DNA of 15,597 nucleotides, taken from contig JAEEII010000079.1 of the NCBI GenBank assembly GCA_016281295.1, forward strand, positions 1 through 15,597. Direction: 5' to 3'. Below, piece after piece: positions 6,238-12,045 of this stretch (within the stretch, counting starts at the first letter, position 1; the number at the start of each line of letters is the position of its first letter). The notes under the pieces are model-generated. The model was not told the origin of the DNA and searched no databases. It saw nothing but the letters and a program-made list of their open reading frames with translations. Both the position numbers and the translations under genes were made by a program. The stretch is from Bacteroidales bacterium. GTDB lineage: Bacteria > Bacteroidota > Bacteroidia > Bacteroidales > F082.

Positions 6238-8100
6238 ATGAAAAAGCTACTATTACTATCTTTAGGTTTGTTTGTAGGCTTTATGTCACAAGCTCAATGG
6301 ACAAACAACTTCGAGCAAAACACACGAATCGCCAGTGCTCCAAGCTCTGCCGGTGAAATCTATCTCTCCACCAATGATCTCTCAGGCGACACCTACGTAC
6401 AATGGTGTGCTGGTGCTTCCAATGGCTGGTCTCCCACTTTGCAACGAATCAACTTCGATGGTGTTCCACAATGGGGAGAAGGAGGCATTCATATCAGCGG
6501 AACGGAATTCTCATCCTATTCGGAAGGTATATCCATGGTCACTACCGCCGACGGAGGCGTGGTGAGTTGCTTCGCCGATTATGACGGCTACACCTACGCT
6601 GTGAAAATCAACGCCGATGGAACCTATGCCTGGGGAGAACAAGGCCTCAAGCTGTTTGATGGTATGGGGTTCTCACGCACCGAACTCGCTGCCGGCGATG
6701 ATGGAGGCTTTTGGGCTTTGGGAGCTGACTACAACAGAAGCTACGTGCAGTATGTCAATGCCGACGGGACTCTAAACAACACCAACATCATCGAATCCAA
6801 TAAGAGCTGTATCTTCGGCCAACTCACTGTAAGCTACAACAACAACGTCTTCCTGACCTACGAAAAACTAGGCAGCGGATTCTACACCGACAAGGAAATC
6901 CATCTAATTGGTTTTAACACCGCAGGCGAGGTAATCTGTGAGGATGTGCAACTGATGGCACCACAAAGTTTCCAATCCACCTATATCCACCACGTCCTGC
7001 CCGACGGCATGGGAGGTGGCTATGTGTACATCTGGCATTCAGGCATGAACGACACATTCAACACCTACGTGTTCCACTTTGATGAAAACGGCACACCTAC
7101 CATCAGCGACCCGAATGGTGTTACTGTCCACACATTAGACCCAGCGTATTTTTACCTTGATGCAAACGCCACCGTTGACCCTGTCAGCCACGACATCCTA
7201 CTGGCCTATCTGCAAGTCAACTCTGCCAACCAAAACCTTAACAGCTTATTTATCAACAGAATCAGCCCCACAGGAGAAAGGAAATGGGAGGAAGGAATTG
7301 AGGTTCTCGATGCAGGCAACATACCCATCGGCGACCTCCTCATTGACGCTTTTGAAGATGGAAACGGTTTTTCAGTGATTCTCACCAAAGGCACTGGACC
7401 CGCCACCAACCTCAGCACCATCGAAGCCCTTGGATTCGACATGCAGGGCAACCAAATCTGGAACACCACCGTAAGCTCCAACACCATCGCCAGAAGTGTA
7501 TGCGAAAACAGCACTGGATATCACGGAGGACAAAACATCGTGGTTTGGGCCGATGCTACCAATGGAGACCTCTTTGGACAAAACATCAGACCTGATGGTA
7601 CCTTGGGACCCCTCCCGATAGGCTGTCCAGGACCCGAGAACTTCCAAGGTGAGTACACCTACGACGCATCAACCCAAATCTTCGGAACCATGCTCAGCTG
7701 GGACGAACCCACGGAACCCGTTGATTTTTACAGATTATACCGCACCAACGAAGCCAATGGAGAAACCACTGAAATCGACATCAATGGCAGCAGCCACGAC
7801 TATTTTGACGAGGCTGAAATAGGCATCTACCAATACCAGCTCAAAGCGATGTATGCCTATCTCGACTGCGGCTTCTCACTTCCTGCCACCACACCCAACG
7901 GTGAGGACTTCATCCGCATCGAGGTGACCTCCGTGCAAGAAAACCCAAGAGAAACCATCGTCAAGGTGATTAAAATTTACAACATGAACGGCCAGGTGCT
8001 CAACAACGCCAACATGGAAACGCTCTGCAAGGGTATTTATATCATCCAAGGGTTGACCGAAAGCGGACAACTCGTCACCAAAAAAACACGCGTGGATTAA
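6238..8100 (+). CDS. secreted protein with T9SS type A-like C-terminal sorting region
   Basis: A 620-residue exported protein of unknown specific function. A signal peptide covers about residues 1-21 (MKKLLLLSLGLFVGFMSQAQ). Residues about 22-460 contain repeated short blocks such as INFDGVPQWGEGG, INADGTYAWGEQG, VNADGTLNN and FDENGTPTISD, suggesting a beta-propeller or beta-sandwich built of similar strands. About 462-560 resemble a fibronectin type III-like module (MLSWDEPTEPVDFYRLYRTN, then YQYQLKAMY). The last 46 residues (VKVIKIYNMNGQVL, then GIYIIQGLTESGQLVTKK) match the end of a T9SS type A sorting domain, which directs outer-membrane export and surface attachment. The usual YPNP motif at the front of that domain is reduced to ENPRE. 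I start at 6238 because it follows the promoter at 6178-6208; an in-frame ATG at 6118 lies upstream of that promoter. The gene appears monocistronic. Confidence 0.85.
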   Translation: MKKLLLLSLGLFVGFMSQAQWTNNFEQNTRIASAPSSAGEIYLSTNDLSGDTYVQWCAGASNGWSPTLQRINFDGVPQWGEGGIHISGTEFSSYSEGISMVTTADGGVVSCFADYDGYTYAVKINADGTYAWGEQGLKLFDGMGFSRTELAAGDDGGFWALGADYNRSYVQYVNADGTLNNTNIIESNKSCIFGQLTVSYNNNVFLTYEKLGSGFYTDKEIHLIGFNTAGEVICEDVQLMAPQSFQSTYIHHVLPDGMGGGYVYIWHSGMNDTFNTYVFHFDENGTPTISDPNGVTVHTLDPAYFYLDANATVDPVSHDILLAYLQVNSANQNLNSLFINRISPTGERKWEEGIEVLDAGNIPIGDLLIDAFEDGNGFSVILTKGTGPATNLSTIEALGFDMQGNQIWNTTVSSNTIARSVCENSTGYHGGQNIVVWADATNGDLFGQNIRPDGTLGPLPIGCPGPENFQGEYTYDASTQIFGTMLSWDEPTEPVDFYRLYRTNEANGETTEIDINGSSHDYFDEAEIGIYQYQLKAMYAYLDCGFSLPATTPNGEDFIRIEVTSVQENPRETIVKVIKIYNMNGQVLNNANMETLCKGIYIIQGLTESGQLVTKKTRVD

Positions 8101-8103
8101 TCC

Positions 8104-8173
8104 GTAGAGACGTCATATCATGGCGTCTCCACCCACAAAAAAACGTAGAGACGCCATAATATGACGTCTCTAC
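8104..8173. repeat. inverted pair of palindromes with GTAGAGACG arms
   Basis: Two 29-bp imperfect palindromes lie at 8104-8132 and 8145-8173. Each has GTAGAGACG-type arms around a CAT/ATG inner stem. The second is the reverse complement of the first with two mismatches, so the pair can also fold into one long hairpin with a 12-base loop. A related palindrome occurs at 10577-10604. The outer arms CCCACAAAAA (8132-8141) and TTTTTGTGGG (8175-8184) add a further inverted repeat whose right arm enters the end of the tRNA gene. Confidence 0.85.
8137..8173 (-). terminator. intrinsic terminator of tRNA-Val, probably bidirectional
   Basis: On the minus strand the palindrome at 8145-8173 follows the tRNA end by seven bases. 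It is followed by G and seven T residues (complement of 8137-8143), a good intrinsic terminator. On the plus strand the same stem is followed by ATTTTT, so it may also stop transcription of the secreted-protein gene ending at 8100. Confidence 0.72.
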
Positions 8174-8180
8174 ATTTTTG

Positions 8181-8255
8181 TGGGAATTGTTGGATTCGAA
8201 CCAGCGACCCCCTGCTTGTAAGGCAGGTGCTCTGAACCAACTGAGCTAAACTCCC
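8181..8255 (-). tRNA. tRNA-Val, anticodon TAC
   Basis: A 75-base cloverleaf. Acceptor arm GGGAGTT/AATTCCC with one G-T pair; D arm GCTC/GAGC; anticodon stem CCTGC/GCAGG with loop CTTACAA, giving anticodon TAC; T loop TTCGAAT; discriminator A; no encoded CCA. The T stem GCTGG/CCAAC has a C-A mismatch at positions 50-64, unusual for a functional tRNA. Transcription starts from the -7 box at 8268-8275. Confidence 0.93.
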
Positions 8256-8267
8256 ATTTTTCGGCTG

Positions 8268-8275
8268 CAAAGATA
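8268..8275 (-). promoter_or_regulatory. -7 box of tRNA-Val
   Basis: On the minus strand TATCTTTG matches TAnnTTTG and ends 12 bases before the tRNA 5' end. The following CAGCCGAA is shared with the tRNA-Gly leader. The -33 element is unclear. Confidence 0.65.
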
Positions 8276-8316
8276 GACATTTTTTTGCACAAATTGCTTT
8301 TTTTTGATTTTTTTAT

Positions 8317-8324
8317 TATTTTTG
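8317..8324 (+). promoter_or_regulatory. -7 box of the Tim44/SPFH operon
   Basis: TATTTTTG ends 18 bases before the ATG at 8343. A TTG at 8294-8296, 20 bases upstream of the box, could be the -33 element. The box lies downstream of the in-frame ATG at 8304, which rules that codon out as the start for this promoter. Confidence 0.62.
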
Positions 8325-8342
8325 CTTTTCAATTCAATTTTT

Positions 8343-9254
8343 ATGAAAAGTAATCTAATGAAAAAAACACGGCAATACCTTCCATTTATCTTATTGATAA
8401 CAAGTCTTTTTGCCTGCATATTCGCTTTCGGGGACGTAGGTAATCAAAACCGCTATACCTCGGGAGGGGGCGGCTCCGATTTCGACGGTGACGGACTGGG
8501 AGCACTCATAGGCTATCTGCTCGGCCTCTTCATCGAGAACCCAACTATGGGGTTTATCGTCTTCATCATCTTGGTTATTCTGGTGCTGGTTTACAGAAGG
8601 AAAAGCAAGAAACAGGCCTCCGACCCTGGTTACATCAACCAGCAAGTACAGAACCAAGTCAACAACGACATCACCATGAACTACACGGACGCGGTAGCCT
8701 CACAGATCCGCGAAATCGACCCTAGTTTCTCCGCAGAGAAATTCATAGGCTGGGCGCAGGAAGTCTTCATGAAACTCCAGGAAGCCTGGACCACACGGGA
8801 CTGGAAAGTGATCCGACCCTTTGAGAGCGAGACGCTGTTCAACACCCACAAGCAACAACTCGACGAGTACATCCGTCTGAATAAAATCAATGTCATCGAG
8901 AAAATCGGCATCAAACATTGCTCGCTAAAATCGTTCACTGTGGATGGTGACAAAGAAGTGCTTGTAGTGGCACTCAACGCTGTCATGCGCGACTATGTCA
9001 TTGACGCTGAGACACGCAAGGTACTGGAAAGCGACCCCAACCGCGACTGGTACATGAAATATGAACTGACTTTCAACCGCAAGACTGGTGTCAAAACCCA
9101 GCCAGGCATGAGCAATAAATCGACCACTAACTGCCCCAACTGCGGTGCTCCGACAGAAATCACCTCTTCGGGACAATGCCCTTACTGCGGCAGCGTCATC
9201 ACCACTGGCGAACACGACTGGGTACTCACCAATCTCGTGGGTGTCAACCAATAA
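8343..9254 (+). CDS. membrane-anchored Tim44-like domain protein with C-terminal zinc ribbon
   Basis: 303 residues. An N-terminal hydrophobic segment at about 12-30 (LPFILLITSLFACIFAFG) is followed by a glycine-rich linker (TSGGGGSDFDGDG), a weaker hydrophobic stretch at 51-63 and a clear transmembrane helix at about 69-84 (MGFIVFIILVILVLVYRR). Its basic end suggests that the remainder is cytoplasmic. Residues about 110-250 resemble a Tim44-like domain (FSAEKFIGWAQEVFMKLQEA, then WKVIRPFESETLF), a fold that binds membranes or partner proteins. The C-terminus carries a zinc ribbon with C264, C267, C279 and C282 (NCPNCGAP, then QCPYCGS). The SPFH gene follows after 45 bases in the same operon. 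B. subtilis has comparable membrane and SPFH partners near a PspA gene (the ydjGHI cluster), which suggests membrane-stress response; no pspA is present here. An ATG at 8358 is an alternative start. Confidence 0.8.
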   Translation: MKSNLMKKTRQYLPFILLITSLFACIFAFGDVGNQNRYTSGGGGSDFDGDGLGALIGYLLGLFIENPTMGFIVFIILVILVLVYRRKSKKQASDPGYINQQVQNQVNNDITMNYTDAVASQIREIDPSFSAEKFIGWAQEVFMKLQEAWTTRDWKVIRPFESETLFNTHKQQLDEYIRLNKINVIEKIGIKHCSLKSFTVDGDKEVLVVALNAVMRDYVIDAETRKVLESDPNRDWYMKYELTFNRKTGVKTQPGMSNKSTTNCPNCGAPTEITSSGQCPYCGSVITTGEHDWVLTNLVGVNQ

Positions 9255-9299
9255 CGAAATCAGCAATTCAACAAATTACAAATAAATAATTTACAGACA

Positions 9300-10547
9300 A
9301 TGGGACTTATCAAAGCTATCACCGGAGCCATCGGAGGCACCTTGAGTGACCAGTGGCTTGACCTTATCAAATGTGACAATATGGACATGGACACCCTGAT
9401 GGTGAAACAAACCACCAAATCAGGGCAGATCTCCAAGAAAAGCCGCATCATCGTGGCACCCGGACAGGTGGCCGTGATTTACGACAGCGGCGTGGTTCTT
9501 GACGCTACCGCCGAGGAAGGCGTTTACACCTTCGACCAATCCTCATCGCCGTCATTCTTCGGGGGTGACTTCGGCGCCGTGTTCAAAGAGATGTGGCAAC
9601 GTTTCACCTACGGTGGCACCCCCGCCAAAGAGCAAGCCATCTTCTTCTTCAACGCCAAGGAGATTCTCGACAACAAATTCGGCACCGCCACGCCAATCAT
9701 GTTCCAAGATTGGAAACACCCGTCCTACACCGAAGACGGCCAGAAGGACGGCACCTTCATGAACATCCGTTGTTACGGTAAATACACCTTCCGTCTCGAC
9801 GACATGGGCATCTTCATGCGCAACCATGCCGGCACAGGCGACATCATTAAGAAGGACGCCATCATCGAACAGATGCGCAGCGAAGTGATTGCCGCCTTGC
9901 AGTCGGTCATCAACGAGCTGGGCAGTGGCAGAGAACCCATCGGCGCACTCGAATTGCCCAGCAAGACCCAGATGATGAAACAGATCATGGACGAGCGTGT
10001 GTTCGATGCCCCTATCCGTGCCAGAGGTATCCGTTTGGTGAGTTTCACCATCGAATCAGTCTCCCTTGACGAGGAGAGTCAGGAATTCCTCAGAAAATAT
10101 CAGACTGGTGGCTCAGGCAATCTGGCCAGAGGCAGCATGCTCAACACCATGGAGACTGCGGCAGGCAACGCTGGCGGTGCGGGCACTGGATTCATGGGTA
10201 TCGGAATGGCCGGCATGGGCTTCGGCACCGCAGGCAACATGATGGGCAACATGGTTCCTCCGCAACATCAACAAAACCAACCTCAAGCGGCTCCACAAGC
10301 CCAAGGTGTTCCCTGCCCCAATTGCGGCACACTGATCACTGGAAAGTTCTGTCCCGAATGCGGTACACCCAAGCCCACTCCCAAGCCGACGAAGAAATGT
10401 CCGAAATGCGGCACCGAGACCACAGGGAAATTCTGCCCCGAATGTGGTACACCTATTCCCGCCGACGACGCACCGAAGAAATGTCCGAAATGTGGCACCG
10501 AGGTAACCGGGAAATTCTGCCCTGAATGCGGGACACCTGTGGCATAA
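9300..10547 (+). CDS. SPFH/Band-7 protein (YdjI type) with three C-terminal zinc ribbons
   Basis: 415 residues with no signal peptide or transmembrane helix, so cytosolic or peripheral at the membrane. Residues about 45-268 form the SPFH/Band-7 domain of the YdjI (virion core protein-like) branch: SRIIVAPGQVAVIYDSG at 48-64, FFFNAKEILDNKFGTATPI at 115-133, and ARGIRLVSFTIESVSLDEES at 241-260. A glycine- and methionine-rich linker (about 270-320) and a Q/A/P-rich hinge lead to three zinc ribbons beginning at residues 339, 367 and 395, each with two CPxCG pairs. SPFH proteins assemble into rings or scaffolds on membranes. The ribbons may bind metal or a partner such as the zinc-ribbon Tim44-like protein encoded immediately upstream. 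The function is inferred from fold and context only. Confidence 0.87.
   Translation: MGLIKAITGAIGGTLSDQWLDLIKCDNMDMDTLMVKQTTKSGQISKKSRIIVAPGQVAVIYDSGVVLDATAEEGVYTFDQSSSPSFFGGDFGAVFKEMWQRFTYGGTPAKEQAIFFFNAKEILDNKFGTATPIMFQDWKHPSYTEDGQKDGTFMNIRCYGKYTFRLDDMGIFMRNHAGTGDIIKKDAIIEQMRSEVIAALQSVINELGSGREPIGALELPSKTQMMKQIMDERVFDAPIRARGIRLVSFTIESVSLDEESQEFLRKYQTGGSGNLARGSMLNTMETAAGNAGGAGTGFMGIGMAGMGFGTAGNMMGNMVPPQHQQNQPQAAPQAQGVPCPNCGTLITGKFCPECGTPKPTPKPTKKCPKCGTETTGKFCPECGTPIPADDAPKKCPKCGTEVTGKFCPECGTPVA
10314..10544 (+). repeat. in-frame 84-bp repeat encoding three zinc ribbons
   Basis: Units start at 10314, 10398 and 10482, a period of 28 codons; the last is truncated by the stop codon. Each encodes a CPxCG pair, a TGKF-type turn and a second CPECG pair, followed by a P/K-rich linker. 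The first 54 bases of units 2 and 3 are identical at 46 positions, so duplication is probably recent. Confidence 0.9.
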
Positions 10548-10576
10548 CCAACGGACGCAGGGACGCAATAAAACAC

Positions 10577-10604
10577 GTAGAGACGCAAAAATTTGCGTCT
10601 CTAC
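10577..10604. terminator. GTAGAGACG palindrome between the SPFH gene and tRNA-Gly
   Basis: Perfect 13-bp arms GTAGAGACGCAAA and TTTGCGTCTCTAC are separated by AA. It lies 29 bases after the SPFH stop codon and 33 bases beyond the 3' end of the minus-strand tRNA. The minus-strand tail is GTGTTTTATT, moderately T-rich; the plus-strand tail is A-rich. It is therefore more likely to terminate tRNA-Gly than the operon. Confidence 0.7.
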
Positions 10605-10637
10605 AAAACAATAACAAAATGTGTTAAATAAATGCCG

Positions 10638-10710
10638 AGCGAATAACGGGGTTCGAACCCGCGACCCTCAGCTTGGGAAGCTGATGCTCTACCAACTGAG
10701 CTACATTCGC
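10638..10710 (-). tRNA. tRNA-Gly, anticodon CCC
   Basis: A 73-base cloverleaf. Acceptor GCGAATG/TATTCGC; D arm GCTC/GAGC with loop AGTTGGTA; anticodon stem TCAGC/GCTGA with loop TTCCCAA, giving anticodon CCC; T stem GCGGG/CCCGT with loop TTCGAAC; discriminator T, as usual for tRNA-Gly; no encoded CCA. The CCC species reads the GGG codon. Confidence 0.95.
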
Positions 10711-10719
10711 ATTCGGCTG

Positions 10720-10748
10720 CAAAATTAAAAAAAATCCGTATTACACAA
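10720..10748 (-). promoter_or_regulatory. promoter of tRNA-Gly
   Basis: On the minus strand the -7 box TAATTTTG (complement of 10720-10727) ends nine bases before the tRNA. A TTG (complement of 10746-10748) lies 18 bases upstream of it as the likely -33 element. The leader CAGCCGAA is shared with tRNA-Val. Confidence 0.7.
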
Positions 10749-10758
10749 GAAAAAAAAT

Positions 10759-10793
10759 CTCTTAATTCTAAATTCTTAATACTAAATTCCAAC
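10759..10793 (-). repeat. tandem heptamer repeat (TTTAGAA family, inverted) upstream of the LOG gene
   Basis: Five successive heptamers on the plus strand, CTCTTAA, TTCTAAA, TTCTTAA, TACTAAA and TTCCAAC, are variants of TTCTAAA, the reverse complement of the TTTAGAA unit at 3827-3860. The array ends five bases before the ATG at 10799 and forms most of the upstream region of that gene. No TAnnTTTG box for the plus strand is seen here. Confidence 0.7.
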
Positions 10794-10798
10794 AAACT

Positions 10799-11521
10799 AT
10801 GCCCATCACTGAAAGAGAAGTTCAAATCATACAAAAGAGTTTCCAACCCAAGTCTTGGAACGACACCAAGACCCACGACTCCTGGTCGGTCTTCAAAATC
10901 ATGGCTGAGTTCGTGGATGGTATGGAGAAGATGTCACAGATAGGCCCTTGCGTAGCCATCTTTGGTTCAGCACGCACGAAACCCGAAGACAAATATTATA
11001 AGATGACGGAAGAAATCGCTCGCGGCATCACCAAACTCGGATTTGGCGTCATCACCGGCGGCGGACCCGGCATCATGGAAGCCGGCAACAAAGGCGCAAA
11101 AGAAGCGGGAGGAATCAGCGTGGGTTGTGAGATCCTGCTACCCTTCGAAGGCAAATGCAACGACTATGTCGATTTCGACAAAAACATACGTTTCAACTAT
11201 TTCTTCGTCCGCAAGAACATCTTCATGCGCTATGCCCAAGGCTACATCGCCATGCCTGGTGGCTTCGGTACCCTCGACGAGATGTCGGAAGCCCTCACCC
11301 TCATCCAAACAGAGAAATTATCTGACTTTCCCGTCGTGCTTGTTGGAAAAGACTACTGGCAGGGACTCATTGACTGGTTCCGCAACACCCTTCTGAAAGA
11401 AAAAATGATTAACGAAGAAGACTTCGAGATCTTCCATGTGGTTGACACCGCCGAGGAAGCCGTGCAAATCATCAAGGATTTCTACGACCGTTTCAACGTC
11501 AAACCTAATCTCAATCTGTAA
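10799..11521 (+). CDS. LOG family (TIGR00730-type) nucleotide 5'-monophosphate phosphoribohydrolase
   Basis: A 240-residue cytosolic protein with a Rossmann fold. The defining motifs are present: VAIFGSARTK at about 52-61, ITGGGPGIMEAGNKGAKEAG from 85, and PGGFGTLDEMSEAL from 153, the PGGxGTxxE catalytic motif, preceded by the VRKN segment. Enzymes of this family release the base from nucleoside 5'-monophosphates. Plant and some bacterial members activate cytokinins, others act on AMP or related nucleotides, and members are often mislabelled lysine decarboxylases. The N-terminal extension of about 50 residues fits the longer branch of the family. The stop TAA shares its last A with the ATG of the next gene (TAATG), so the two are translationally coupled. 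The substrate is not determinable here. Confidence 0.88.
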   Translation: MPITEREVQIIQKSFQPKSWNDTKTHDSWSVFKIMAEFVDGMEKMSQIGPCVAIFGSARTKPEDKYYKMTEEIARGITKLGFGVITGGGPGIMEAGNKGAKEAGGISVGCEILLPFEGKCNDYVDFDKNIRFNYFFVRKNIFMRYAQGYIAMPGGFGTLDEMSEALTLIQTEKLSDFPVVLVGKDYWQGLIDWFRNTLLKEKMINEEDFEIFHVVDTAEEAVQIIKDFYDRFNVKPNLNL

Positions 11522-12045
11522 TGCAGATCCCTATCCGAATCTTAGATATCGAAGGCGATGGCTTCCATGTCATGATCCAAGGCAAGATTAATGGCATGGA
11601 AGCCAACTTCCTTATCGACACAGGAGCCTCACGGTCGGTGTTCGACATCCAGTCCATCACTCAATACATTCCACATCCCCGATTGGTGAAAAAAGAATCC
11701 ATGACCGCAGGCATCGCCAGCAGCGACTTCGAGATTTACACCTTCATAATCGACAATCTGGAAATCGGTGACATCGCCTTGTGCCCCTACGAAGCCGTCG
11801 CTGTCGATCTGACAGAGGTTCACGAAAGTTATCAAAAACTAGGGTTACCCAACATCTCCGGTATCATCGGAGGAGACCTTCTGGTCAAGCTGAAAGCCAC
11901 CATCAACTACCGTTTGAAGAAGATACGGCTCACCAAGCCACGCTCGGTACGCAGGCGCAGCACATACATCCCCTCCGCCAACGAATCCACAGCCAACACT
12001 ACCGTGGTTCCTTCCACTGACTTGTCCACACAGACATGCCCGTAA
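11521..12045 (+). CDS. retropepsin-like aspartic protease domain protein
   Basis: 174 residues without a signal peptide, thus cytosolic. FLIDTGASRSVFD at 30-42 holds the catalytic DTG triad (D33) of clan AA retropepsins. ISGIIGGDLLVKLKATINY at about 112-130 is the second hydrophobic-glycine motif of the family. A single DTG means the active enzyme must be a homodimer. The recognisable fold ends near residue 139 (KKIRLTKP). The remaining 35 residues (RSVRRRSTYIPSANES and a Ser/Thr-rich end) overlap the antisense 3' end of the beta-propeller gene by 139 bases and look like a low-complexity extension. The start overlaps the stop of the LOG gene by one base. Function is inferred to be peptide hydrolysis, with unknown target. 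Confidence 0.8.
   Translation: MQIPIRILDIEGDGFHVMIQGKINGMEANFLIDTGASRSVFDIQSITQYIPHPRLVKKESMTAGIASSDFEIYTFIIDNLEIGDIALCPYEAVAVDLTEVHESYQKLGLPNISGIIGGDLLVKLKATINYRLKKIRLTKPRSVRRRSTYIPSANESTANTTVVPSTDLSTQTCP

Noticed and set aside
8304..8342. Upstream ATG start for the Tim44-like protein
   Set aside because: It precedes the -7 box at 8317-8324, and the extra residues (MIFLLFLLFNSIF) come from a T-rich promoter region.
10553..10604. Direct repeats of GACGCA before the palindrome, considered as iterons or a CRISPR-like array
   Set aside because: The short GACGCA copies are unevenly spaced and have no spacers of constant length; no cas or replication gene is nearby.
10799..11521. Annotation of the LOG-family gene as lysine decarboxylase
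   Set aside because: The PGGxGTxxE and GGGPGIMEA motifs define phosphoribohydrolases; the decarboxylase label is a historical misannotation of the family.
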